DNA of 64,000 nt from Paenibacillus rhizovicinus (GTDB lineage Bacteria; Bacillota; Bacilli; Paenibacillales; Paenibacillaceae): assembly GCF_010365285.1 (NCBI RefSeq), contig NZ_CP048286.1:6932001-6996000 (forward strand). Direction: 5' to 3'. Positions 8,768 through 18,004 of this stretch are shown piece by piece (within the stretch, counting starts at the first letter, position 1; each line of letters opens with the position of its first letter). Both the position numbers and the translations under genes were made by a program. Under the pieces are notes generated by a model. The model did not search any database, was not told where the DNA came from, and worked only from the letters and a program-made list of their open reading frames with translations.

Positions 8768-11700
8768 GTGGAAAAGCAATACGACATCGCGTACGATACC
8801 GGCTTCGGCAGCTCTTCTCCAAGCCGGCTGATGCCGGCTGCGGGAGAACGATTGAAGCTGTTTTTCGTTCCGAGCGTCAAGCATGGACGCGAAATCGTCG
8901 AATTCATCCGCCGTACCGGCGTCGATTTCGAAACGGTCACGTTCGACCGGGCATGGGATTTGAACAAGTGGGGAATCGGCGATTATTACGATATCCGCGC
9001 CTCGGTCGACGACCAGCACGTGATGGTCGAGAACCTTGAACGCGCGCTGACCTCGGAGGCGCACTACGATGTGCTCGTCATTCCGGCGGTGAACGGCTGG
9101 GCGCATTTCACGCCGGCGACCCGGCAGGCGGTTCTTCGGCGCGTGGAAGCCGGCGCGGGGCTCGTGCTGATCCGGCCCTTCAACGGCGAAGACAAGCCGA
9201 AATCGCCGGAGCTCGAAGCGTTGTCGCCGCTCGTCAACTTGTTCGAGGAAGGCTTCGCCGTCGACAACAACGCCGGCGAAGGCTATCCGAAGGTGCGGTT
9301 CGATCTGCTTCAATCCGGCCGCTGGTCAGCGTCCTTGACGCATTACATCACGCGCGGCATACCGCTGGAGCTGCTGCCGAGCGATCAGTTGGCTTATTAT
9401 CCGTACGAGGCAGCCGGCGAAGTGCTGATCGCAGCAGCCGACGGCGCGCCGATCGCAGCCGTCAAGCCGTTCGGACAGGGACGCGTCGTCGCATTCGGCT
9501 ATTATCCGCGCGACATTCTGCCGCAGCATAAAGATTACACGGGGAAGGAGTCGACGTTCGACGCCGTCATCGATGAATGGAAAGGCGCTCGGACCGATTG
9601 TCCATTCGCCTTCCTCGCCTATTTCTACGAGCTGGTTTACCGCAGCGTCGTCTGGGCCGCTAAGCGCGAGCCGGATTGCGCGCTCGTCGTCGCGGAGCGC
9701 GGCGATAACAGCTGGACGATCCGCTGCGAAGGCTCCGCGGCGCCCGACCGGATCCGGTATACGATCAAAGACGTCTTAGACGGGATCGTAACCGAAGGCA
9801 ATTGCGGTTCCGACGGCATGCTCGATCTGCCAGAGTCGCTGCAGGACGGAGGCGTATTTCGAATCGAAGTCGAAGCGCTCGCGGCGGAGACGGTGCTGGA
9901 TTTCGCCACGTTCGTGCTGGAGAAACCGCCTACAGTGTCGTTCGCGCACGCTTCCGTCAGCCATGAAACGCTGACGGTCGGCGAGACGGTTCGCGCGGCC
10001 TTCCGCCTGCAAGGCGAGCCTTGCCTGCTCGTCGTCCGAATCATAGACGATTTCGGCCGGGTGCTCGAGGAAACGGAAACCGGGCTGCAAAACGGAGAGA
10101 CGGCAACGCACGAGTACCGAGCGACCGCTTCCAAATCGATGCATATCACGGTAGAGGCCGACGTGAAGCGAGGCGGGCGCATCCTGCAGCGCTGGTCCTC
10201 CGGCAAGATCGTCGTCACGCCGTCGCAGCGGCGAATGGACGACTTCGAAGTGTTCACGGCGCCGCAAAACCGGGGGCATGGCGACTTCCTCGATCTCGTA
10301 GCCGAGCGTTACCGCGAAATCGGCGTCACCGGGCTATATCCCGGCAGCGCAAAGACGCTGACCATGTCAGGCGCCTCGGGACTCGGCGTGTACTGGTACC
10401 ATCGGGCACCGTACGTGGAACGGAAGGAGCAGTACTACCGGACCCGCGATAAGCAATATCTGGTCCGCGTGCCTTGCCTGAACGATCCTGCGTTCTGGGA
10501 AGAGCAGCGCAGCAAGATTACGAAGACCGTGTCCGCGTTCAAGAAATTCGGTCCGATCGCTTATTTCGCCAACGACGAAGGCTCGCTCACCTGCTACACC
10601 GACGAGATGGATCTCTGTTTCTGCGGTCACTGCATGCGCGAGATGCGCGTCTGGCTGCGGCAGGAATACGCCAATCTCGGACAGCTCAACGACGCATGGG
10701 GCACGGCGTTCGGAAGCTGGGAGGACATCGTCCCTTATACGCGCGAGGAAGCGAGAAAGACGCGGCGTTTCGCCCCGTGGACCGACCATCGGCGTTTCAT
10801 GGAGCATACATTCGTCGACGCGTATCGCAAAATCGCCTCTCTGGTGCAAGGCGCCGACGAAGGCGGTGTCATCCGAATGTCCGGCTGCCAGGCGTCAACC
10901 GCCTATTCCGGCTACGATTATTACCGTCTGCATCAATATGTCGGGTATTTCGAAGCGTACGGCGTCGGCAATCAATACGAGTTTCACCGCTCGTTCGCCA
11001 AGCCGGGCACGATTATCGGCGGCTGGTTCGGTTACGGCGTCGACGGCGTAAACGCGCAATACGGCGTCTGGCATGCCGTCTACCATGGCTTGACGCTCTG
11101 CAATCTGTTCTGGGAGTACAGCCTGCTGAATCCCGATTATTCGCTTAGCCGCAGCGCCCAAGATTTGAGCGCGCCATTCCGGGAAATCCGCGAGGAAGGC
11201 ATCGGCAAGCTGCTGCTGCATGTCGCGAAACGCGATCATTGCGGCATTGCGCTTCATTATTCGATGGCATCCGTTCGCGGCACGGCCATCATCGGCGACA
11301 AGACGCGCTTCGAGAGCAACCGCCAAGGCTGGATCGACATGCTGGAGGACCTTGGTTATCAATATGATTTCATCGCCACCCAGCAAATCGAAGCAGGCGA
11401 GCTGACGGCCAAAGGCATAAAGCTGCTCGTGCTTCCCTACTCCATCGCGCTGAGCGAACGGGAGACGGCCGCTATTACGCAGTTCGTCAACGAAGGCGGC
11501 ACCGTTATGGGGGATTTCCAGACCGGCCTGATGGATCAGCATGGTCAAACGCTTGAAAGCGGCATGCTGGACAGCTTGTTCGGTATCGAGCGGCTGTCGA
11601 CGGAGGCCGAGCCGTTCTATATCAACGACAGCTTCGTGGCTAACGCCGATTTCTCGTATTTTAGACCGGACGAAGCGTTCGAGGACGAACGCATGGCCGA

Positions 11701-12523
11701 GTTCGGCACGCGGACGAAGGAAGGACAACCGGCGTACCGCGACGATTTCATGCGTCAAGTCGTCGCCGTGAATATGCGGGAGCAGGGAGACGGCAAAGCC
11801 GTTTATCTCAACATTCCGCTGTCCAATTATCCGAAGCTGCGCTTGCAGGACGGTGAGAGTGACGCGCTGCGCAAGCTGATCCGCCAACTGATAGGGCTGA
11901 CAGGCGCCGCTAAGCCGGCATCGCTGACGCGCGACGACGGCAGCCCTCTCGAGGCAGGCTGCGAAAGCTTCTATTACGCGAGCGGCGAAGCAGCTTATGT
12001 CGCCGTCTTGCGGAAGCTGAATCGCAGCCAGGCGCTCGGGCATGACGGATTAGCCGTCGGCGCGGGCGAGAAGCGGCAGCGTGCAGCCGATGGGATGCGC
12101 TTCGCGTTCGCGAAGAAGGCGCATGTGTATGACGTTCGCGAGCGCCGGTATGTCGGCTATACCGACGAGGCGGCATTTGATTTGGCCGAAGGCGATACGA
12201 AGCTGTTCGCGCTGCTGCCTTGCCGGGCAACCGGCCTGCAGATCGATGCAGCAAGCCAGTGGAAGCGAGGCCGAACGGCCATTGCGCGCTTCACGCTCGC
12301 ATCCGGCGAACCGCATCGATTCGCCAGCGTGTTGACCGTTCACGCGACCGGTCCCGACGGCAGCCGCGAATGGCTCTACTCCGACAACATCTATGCGGAA
12401 CGCGGCGAGTGTACCCATGAGTTCGCGATTCCGGTCAACGCCCGAACGGGGAACTGGACGATTACGGTGAAAGATACGGCAACGGGCATCGAGGCTTCGC
12501 ATGTGGCAGTTGTTCTGGATTAA
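8768..12523 (+). CDS. GH42-like beta-galactosidase family glycoside hydrolase, multidomain
   Basis: The 1251-residue protein begins at GTG 8768, eight bases after a strong AAGGAGGG site. Order of parts: an N-terminal ThuA/amidotransferase-like domain (about 20-260), an Ig-like stretch (about 330-480), a GH42-type TIM barrel from about 490, and a trimerisation-type domain near 820-945 (LLVLPYSIALSERE, FVNEGGTVMGDFQTG). The GH42 hallmark cysteine cluster followed by a Trp/Leu-rich helix (CFCGHCMREMRVWLRQEY) and the LNDAWGTAFGSW segment are clear. The candidate acid/base is the glutamate of NDEGS near residue 603. No signal peptide is seen, so it acts on imported oligosaccharide. The substrate may not be galactoside. 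Confidence 0.75.
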   Translation: MEKQYDIAYDTGFGSSSPSRLMPAAGERLKLFFVPSVKHGREIVEFIRRTGVDFETVTFDRAWDLNKWGIGDYYDIRASVDDQHVMVENLERALTSEAHYDVLVIPAVNGWAHFTPATRQAVLRRVEAGAGLVLIRPFNGEDKPKSPELEALSPLVNLFEEGFAVDNNAGEGYPKVRFDLLQSGRWSASLTHYITRGIPLELLPSDQLAYYPYEAAGEVLIAAADGAPIAAVKPFGQGRVVAFGYYPRDILPQHKDYTGKESTFDAVIDEWKGARTDCPFAFLAYFYELVYRSVVWAAKREPDCALVVAERGDNSWTIRCEGSAAPDRIRYTIKDVLDGIVTEGNCGSDGMLDLPESLQDGGVFRIEVEALAAETVLDFATFVLEKPPTVSFAHASVSHETLTVGETVRAAFRLQGEPCLLVVRIIDDFGRVLEETETGLQNGETATHEYRATASKSMHITVEADVKRGGRILQRWSSGKIVVTPSQRRMDDFEVFTAPQNRGHGDFLDLVAERYREIGVTGLYPGSAKTLTMSGASGLGVYWYHRAPYVERKEQYYRTRDKQYLVRVPCLNDPAFWEEQRSKITKTVSAFKKFGPIAYFANDEGSLTCYTDEMDLCFCGHCMREMRVWLRQEYANLGQLNDAWGTAFGSWEDIVPYTREEARKTRRFAPWTDHRRFMEHTFVDAYRKIASLVQGADEGGVIRMSGCQASTAYSGYDYYRLHQYVGYFEAYGVGNQYEFHRSFAKPGTIIGGWFGYGVDGVNAQYGVWHAVYHGLTLCNLFWEYSLLNPDYSLSRSAQDLSAPFREIREEGIGKLLLHVAKRDHCGIALHYSMASVRGTAIIGDKTRFESNRQGWIDMLEDLGYQYDFIATQQIEAGELTAKGIKLLVLPYSIALSERETAAITQFVNEGGTVMGDFQTGLMDQHGQTLESGMLDSLFGIERLSTEAEPFYINDSFVANADFSYFRPDEAFEDERMAEFGTRTKEGQPAYRDDFMRQVVAVNMREQGDGKAVYLNIPLSNYPKLRLQDGESDALRKLIRQLIGLTGAAKPASLTRDDGSPLEAGCESFYYASGEAAYVAVLRKLNRSQALGHDGLAVGAGEKRQRAADGMRFAFAKKAHVYDVRERRYVGYTDEAAFDLAEGDTKLFALLPCRATGLQIDAASQWKRGRTAIARFTLASGEPHRFASVLTVHATGPDGSREWLYSDNIYAERGECTHEFAIPVNARTGNWTITVKDTATGIEASHVAVVLD

Positions 12524-12558
12524 TCTATTCCCGATTTCCGATAATAGGAGGCTGTAAC

Positions 12559-14577
12559 ATGAACGATATGCTGACCGCGCATGCTGCTTTCGGGCAAACG
12601 ACTTACTGGATCACGGGCGCTACCGTCATCGACTGCGAGCTCCCGCTCGTCAAGGAACTGCTGTCGCGGACGGCCAGCCTGCAGCCGCAAACGGACATTT
12701 GCAGGAGAATCAAGTTCCGTCTCGGCGTGCCGGAAGACGTTCGCGCGAGCATCTCCGAGCAATTGAACGTTGCGTACGACGACGCGCATGAAGAAGGATA
12801 TGTCATCGCTATTGCCGGCAGCGAAGCGGCAATCTATGCCGAACAGGAGCGGGGGCTCGTCTATGGCGCCGTCACGCTGGCGAAGCTTGCCGACGCGAAC
12901 CGCGGCGGTCTTCGCACGGGCATCGTCTATAATTACCCGACTTGTCCGGTCAGAGGGCTTAAGGTGTACCTGCCGACGGAAGAAGGCATTCCGTATTTCA
13001 AAGCGTTCGTCGACATGCTCGTCCAGTTCAAATACAACACGATCGTCATCGAAGTCGGCGGCGCGATGGCGTACAAGCGGCATCCGGAAATCAACGAGGG
13101 CTGGGTGCGCTACTGCGACGAAATGTACGAATACAGCGGGAAAACGATCGTCATTCAGGAGAAAACGTTCTCGTGGTACAAAAATTCGATCCATGCGGAG
13201 AACGGCGGCGGCCGGTTCCTCTCCCAAGCGCAGGTAAGCGACATCGTCGGCTACTGCAAAGAGCGCTTCCTCGACGTCATTCCGGAAGTGCCGAGCCTCA
13301 GCCACTGCGATTATTTGCTCATCAATCACCCGGAAATCAGGGAGCGTCATAACGATCCTTACCCGGACACGTACTGCCCGTCCGACGAGCGCTCTTATGC
13401 GCTGCTCTTCGATGTGCTGGATGAAGTGCTGGACGTATTCGAGCCGCGAACGGTCCATATCGGCCATGACGAGCTGTACTCGATCGGGCTGTGCGACAAG
13501 TGCAAAGGCAAGCCGGCGGAGCAGCTGTATGCGGATGACATCAAGCGAATCCATGCTTATTTGCAGGAACGCGGCGCTCAAACGATGATCTGGAGCGAGA
13601 AGCTGCTGAACGCTGTTACCTCGGACGGCAAGACGTACGGCGGATCCGAACGGCGCATGGTCGATTACGATACCGGCGTTTACATGGGCGAGACGATTCC
13701 CGCAACGTACAAAGCGATTGATCTCGTGCCGCGCGACATTGTCATGATGCATTGGTACTGGGGCATCGAGCGGCATTTCGAGCAGCCGTTCTTCGAGCGA
13801 AGCATGCCTGTCGTCTACGGGAACTTCGATGGACCTTCGTTCGCCGATTGGAGCACGCGTCTTGCGCAGGGAGCGCTCGGCGGCATCATTTCCAATTGGA
13901 GCGCGATCAAAGAAGAGAATTTGCAGCGCAACGGCGCATTGTTCTCGATGGCGTACGCGTCGTATCTATTCTGGCGCGATCATTATGATGATACGATGCA
14001 CGAAGAGGCGGCCAATCAGGCGTTCGAAGCGCTGTACCGGTACCGCTACCGCAAGGCGCTGCGGGAAGCCGGCTCCGGCGCGGGCACGTCGTATATCGAA
14101 GTGCTGCATTCGACCGATCATATCCGGGAGTATCACCAGTTCATCGACGGCATTTACCTGGACAATCGGGAGTATCGGATCGGCGAATACGTGCTCGAGT
14201 ATGCGGACGGCTCGAAAGCCAGCGTTCCGATCACGTACGGCTTCAACATTTCCAACAAAGACCGGTTTTGGGATCGCAAGCTGTCCAAAGGCACGCTGCA
14301 TACGGCCGCGCAGTACGAAGTCGATGCGATTTTGCTGGAAGCAGCCTTCACGTCATGGCCTGTCCGGATCGGCGAAGAAACGTATTACCGTTGGCTGATC
14401 GAGAGCCCGTATCCCGACAAAACGGTGACGGCTGTCCGGCTGCTGGTCGACAATCCGCTGACCGGCAACATCTGGGTCAAGGCGATCGCGCATGTCCCGG
14501 AGACTCGTTCGCGGCAAACGCAGTCCGTCGCCGAACCGATCCGGATTATGGGCGAAGCTAACTTTGCATCGAATTAA
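12559..14577 (+). CDS. GH20 family beta-N-acetylhexosaminidase
   Basis: The 672-residue protein has the GH20 layout: an N-terminal GH20b-type domain (about 10-130), then the catalytic barrel from VRGLKVYLP. The hallmark H-x-G-x-D-E motif appears as HIGHDELYS near residues 299-307, whose Asp-Glu pair performs substrate-assisted catalysis. A C-terminal beta-sandwich of about 130 residues follows. GH20 enzymes release terminal GlcNAc or GalNAc. No signal peptide is present, so the substrate must be taken up first. An AGGAGG site precedes ATG 12559, 35 bp after the GH42-like stop codon. It fits the PIG-L, kinase and NagB-like genes upstream. Confidence 0.88.
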   Translation: MNDMLTAHAAFGQTTYWITGATVIDCELPLVKELLSRTASLQPQTDICRRIKFRLGVPEDVRASISEQLNVAYDDAHEEGYVIAIAGSEAAIYAEQERGLVYGAVTLAKLADANRGGLRTGIVYNYPTCPVRGLKVYLPTEEGIPYFKAFVDMLVQFKYNTIVIEVGGAMAYKRHPEINEGWVRYCDEMYEYSGKTIVIQEKTFSWYKNSIHAENGGGRFLSQAQVSDIVGYCKERFLDVIPEVPSLSHCDYLLINHPEIRERHNDPYPDTYCPSDERSYALLFDVLDEVLDVFEPRTVHIGHDELYSIGLCDKCKGKPAEQLYADDIKRIHAYLQERGAQTMIWSEKLLNAVTSDGKTYGGSERRMVDYDTGVYMGETIPATYKAIDLVPRDIVMMHWYWGIERHFEQPFFERSMPVVYGNFDGPSFADWSTRLAQGALGGIISNWSAIKEENLQRNGALFSMAYASYLFWRDHYDDTMHEEAANQAFEALYRYRYRKALREAGSGAGTSYIEVLHSTDHIREYHQFIDGIYLDNREYRIGEYVLEYADGSKASVPITYGFNISNKDRFWDRKLSKGTLHTAAQYEVDAILLEAAFTSWPVRIGEETYYRWLIESPYPDKTVTAVRLLVDNPLTGNIWVKAIAHVPETRSRQTQSVAEPIRIMGEANFASN

Positions 14578-14783
14578 GCTGTTTTCTCGAAACCATCAAA
14601 ACAATGAGGAATGTATAAAACCGACGATTGGCAGTTCGTCGGTTTTTTTCTATAGTAAGATCGATTCCGAACGAAAGGAGGGGAGCCGACTTTACGCCAT
14701 GCATCCGGTCGGTTTGCGCCAAACGGCGGCAACGGCCAAGGCTACGACAGCAGCCCAAAAACAAGGATACGAGGAGGAAAAAG

Positions 14784-16226
14784 ATGAGCAGGAAAACGGT
14801 GTATGCATTGATGGCGCTCGCGCTCGTAATGGGATTGTTCACCTTCATACCCCAGACGGACAAAGCTTATGCGGCTTCGTTGTACGAGGTTGGACCCGGC
14901 AAAACATATGCCAATATCGGGGATGTTCCATGGGAATCCCTAAACGCCGGCGACCAGGTCAAGATTTACTGGCGGTCGACGCCGTACAAGGAGAAGTTCA
15001 TCCTTTCGCGCCAAGGTACGGCGGCCGCGCCGATTACCATTACCGGCGTGCCGAACGCAAGCGGCCAGAGGCCGGTCATCGACGGCAACGGGGCAACGAC
15101 GAGAGCTGCGCTCAACTTCTGGAACGATAACCGTTCCGTGATCAAGATCGGCGGAGCGAGATTCGCCGGCAGCGCCTCCGACCCGGCGTCGGGCAATTTG
15201 CCGAAATACATTACGATCGAGAACCTGGAGGTTCGCGGTGCCAGATCGTCCTACACGTACACGAATAACGCCGGCACGACCGTCAGCTATTTGACGAGTG
15301 CATCCCCGATTTTCGTGGAGTACGGTGAGAACTTGACGTTCCGCAACAATGTCATTACCGATGGCGGCAATGGTTTGTTCGTTGCGAGCACGGACGCGGG
15401 CGTGTCCCGTAATATTCTGGTCGAAGGCAATTACATCTACGGCAATGGCAACAGTGGCAGCGCCTACGAACATAATATTTACACGGCAGCAATCGGCATC
15501 ACGTTCCAGTACAACCACCTCGGCGACCTGTGCAGCGGTTGTTCCGGCAACAATCTGAAGGACCGCTCGTCCGGCACCGTTATCCGGTACAACTGGATTG
15601 AAGGCGGCAACCGTCAGCTGGATCTCGTCGAAGGCGACGATACGACGGCGATCAGCGGCGATGCTGGCTATCACCAAACGTATGTGTACGGCAACGTGCT
15701 GATTAAGCCGAACGATACGCGCAATCCGCAGTTCGTCCATTACGGCGGCGACAACGGCACGACTTCGCTGTATCGCAAAGGCACGCTCTATCTCTATCAC
15801 AACACGTTCATCTCGAACCGGACCGACAACGCGACGCTGCTGCGGCTGTCCACGAGCAGCGAGACGGCTGACGTTCGCAATAACGTGTTCTACAAGAGCG
15901 TGTCGACTTCAGGGCTTCGCATCATCGACCAGACGGGAACGGCGAACCTGTACAATAACTGGATCAACACCGGTTATGTGAACATCGCGGCAGGGTCCGG
16001 CGGCACGGTTACGCATTCCGGCACGCTTACCGGCACGGCTCCGGGCTTCACGAACTTCTCTACGCTCGATTTGCGTCCGGCGACGGGTTCGGCGCTAATT
16101 AACGCAGGCACCTCCCTCGCGACGGGAGCAAGCTCCTACCCGGTAAACATGGAGTATGTGAAGGATCAATCGTCCATCGCCCGCGCCGTTCACAGTACGA
16201 TCGATATCGGCGCTTTCGAGAATTGA
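14784..16226 (+). CDS. Secreted right-handed parallel beta-helix protein (paralogue 1)
   Basis: The 480-residue product has a signal peptide (hydrophobic core ALMALALVMGLF, cleavage near AYAA) and then PbH1-type repeats typical of polysaccharide lyases and glycan-binding beta-helix proteins (repeated N-N-x-I/V/F turns such as FRNNVITDGGNGLF and VEGNYIYGNGNSG). No lyase catalytic triad can be named with certainty. The ATG at 14784 follows GAGGAGG; the frame is open upstream to 14628 without such a site. It is nearly identical to the next gene, indicating a recent tandem duplication. It probably cleaves or binds an extracellular polysaccharide. Confidence 0.82.
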   Translation: MSRKTVYALMALALVMGLFTFIPQTDKAYAASLYEVGPGKTYANIGDVPWESLNAGDQVKIYWRSTPYKEKFILSRQGTAAAPITITGVPNASGQRPVIDGNGATTRAALNFWNDNRSVIKIGGARFAGSASDPASGNLPKYITIENLEVRGARSSYTYTNNAGTTVSYLTSASPIFVEYGENLTFRNNVITDGGNGLFVASTDAGVSRNILVEGNYIYGNGNSGSAYEHNIYTAAIGITFQYNHLGDLCSGCSGNNLKDRSSGTVIRYNWIEGGNRQLDLVEGDDTTAISGDAGYHQTYVYGNVLIKPNDTRNPQFVHYGGDNGTTSLYRKGTLYLYHNTFISNRTDNATLLRLSTSSETADVRNNVFYKSVSTSGLRIIDQTGTANLYNNWINTGYVNIAAGSGGTVTHSGTLTGTAPGFTNFSTLDLRPATGSALINAGTSLATGASSYPVNMEYVKDQSSIARAVHSTIDIGAFEN

Positions 16227-16247
16227 TTCGCGATCGTCAGTCGTTCG

Positions 16248-16282
16248 CCTGAGGGAAGAGCCGTTACGGTTCTTCTCTCAGG
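16248..16282. terminator. Hairpin between the two beta-helix paralogues
   Basis: CCTGAGGGAAGAGCC pairs with GGTTCTTCTCTCAGG through 15 positions including G-T wobbles. No T-run follows, so it may attenuate or stabilise rather than terminate. A related hairpin follows the second copy at 17785-17810. Confidence 0.5.
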
Positions 16283-16318
16283 TCCCCTAATGCGCAGCAT
16301 AAAAGGAGGAAGAAGAAG

Positions 16319-17758
16319 ATGAGAAAAGTATGGTATTCGCTCGTTGCCTTGGCACTAGTCATGGGTTTGTTCACGTTCGCGCCGCAGACGGACAAGGCGT
16401 ACGCGGCTTCGTTGTACGAGGTTGGACCCGGCAAAACATATGCCAATATCGGAGATGTTCCGTGGGAGTCGCTGAATGCCGGCGATCAGGTCAAGATCTA
16501 CTGGCGGTCGACGCCGTACAAGGAGAAGTTCGTCATTTCGCGCCAAGGGACGGCGGCAGCGCCGATCACCATTACCGGCGTGCCGAACGCGAGCGGCCAG
16601 CGGCCGGTCATTGACGGCAATGGGGCAACGACGAGAGCGGCGCTCGATTTCTGGAACGACAACCGATCCGTGATCAAGATCGGCGGCGCCAGATTCGCCG
16701 GCAGCGCCTCCGACCCGTCAACGGGCAATTTGCCGAAGTACATCACGATCGAGAACCTGGAGGTTCGCGGTGCCAGATCATCCTATACGTACACGAATAA
16801 CGCCGGCGCGACCGTCAGTTATTTGACGAATGCCTCGCCGGTCTTCGTGGAATACGGGGAGAATCTGACGTTCCGCAACAACGTCATTACCGACGGCGGC
16901 AACGGCTTGTTCGTCGCCAGCTCCGATGACGGCGCGTCCCGCAATATTTTGGTCGAAGGCAATTACATCTACGGCAACGGCAATAGCGGCAGCGTCTACG
17001 AGCATAACGTATACACGGCCGCGATCGGCATAACGTTCCAGTACAACCATTTAGGCGAGCTGTGCAGCGGCTCCAGCGGCAACAATCTCAAGGATCGCTC
17101 CGCAGGCACGGTCGTTCGGTTCAACTGGATCGAAGGCGGCAACCGTCAGCTCGATCTCGTCGAAGGCGACGATACGACGCTGATCAGCGGCGATCCGAGC
17201 TATCACAAGACATTCGTTTACGGCAACGTGCTGATCAAGCCGGACGACGCGCGCAATCCGCAGTTCGTGCATTACGGCGGCGACAACGGCACGAAGAAGC
17301 TGTACCGCAAAGGCACGCTCTATCTCTACAACAACACGTTCATCTCGAACCGTTCCAATTCCGCGACGATTCTGCGGCTGTCCTCGAGCGGCGAGTCGGC
17401 CGACGTACGCAACAATGTGTTCTACAAGAGCGCGGCGGCTTCCGGGCTCTCGATCATCGATCAGACGGGGACTGCGAATCTGTACAATAACTGGATCAGC
17501 ACCGGCTATACGAACATCGCCAGCGGCTCCGGCGGCACGGTGACGCATTCCGGCACCATTACGGGCACGGCTCCCGGATTCGCGAACCTGACGACGCTCG
17601 ATCTGCGTCCGGCGACAGGCTCGGCGCTCATCAATGCCGGAACGTCGCTGCCCGCTGCGGCAAGCGCCTATCCGGTAAACATGGAATACGTGAAAGATCA
17701 ATCGTCTGTCGCCCGCGCGGTGCATAGCACGATCGACATCGGCGCTTTCGAGAACTGA
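16319..17758 (+). CDS. Secreted right-handed parallel beta-helix protein (paralogue 2)
   Basis: The 479-residue protein aligns with paralogue 1 from signal peptide to C-terminus without gaps of note, differing at scattered residues (for example LCSGCSGNN in copy 1 is LCSGSSGNN here). The signal peptide ends near KAYAA, and the same beta-helix asparagine ladders are present. An AGGAGG site precedes ATG 16319, and both genes end in the same IDIGAFEN tail. The high identity of both DNA and protein suggests a recent duplication or gene conversion. The product is probably extracellular, acting on plant or microbial polysaccharide. Confidence 0.82.
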   Translation: MRKVWYSLVALALVMGLFTFAPQTDKAYAASLYEVGPGKTYANIGDVPWESLNAGDQVKIYWRSTPYKEKFVISRQGTAAAPITITGVPNASGQRPVIDGNGATTRAALDFWNDNRSVIKIGGARFAGSASDPSTGNLPKYITIENLEVRGARSSYTYTNNAGATVSYLTNASPVFVEYGENLTFRNNVITDGGNGLFVASSDDGASRNILVEGNYIYGNGNSGSVYEHNVYTAAIGITFQYNHLGELCSGSSGNNLKDRSAGTVVRFNWIEGGNRQLDLVEGDDTTLISGDPSYHKTFVYGNVLIKPDDARNPQFVHYGGDNGTKKLYRKGTLYLYNNTFISNRSNSATILRLSSSGESADVRNNVFYKSAAASGLSIIDQTGTANLYNNWISTGYTNIASGSGGTVTHSGTITGTAPGFANLTTLDLRPATGSALINAGTSLPAAASAYPVNMEYVKDQSSVARAVHSTIDIGAFEN

Positions 17759-17784
17759 TTCGCAGCCGCTGGGCGTTAAACTGA

Positions 17785-17810
17785 GGGAAGGACCGCACAC
17801 GGTTCTTCCC
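17785..17810. terminator. Hairpin after the second beta-helix paralogue
   Basis: GGGAAGGACCG pairs with CGGTTCTTCCC through one wobble. It is a copy of the hairpin at 16248-16282, duplicated along with the gene. The following TTAAGTTCTC is only weakly T-rich. Confidence 0.45.
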
Positions 17811-18004
17811 TTAAGTTCTCATTGCGCAAGAACAGTACCTTGCTCTGAATGATCGATTTCGACAAGGAATCACTGGTTTTTGACGGTTGACCGTGTCTAT
17901 GGCCAATGTTAGGATTTCCCTGATAAGTTATTCAAACCGGTGCTGCGCCTGGAAACGGACAAGGTGCGGGCTGCCGGTTTGAACCAAATGACGGGGGAAT
18001 CGAT

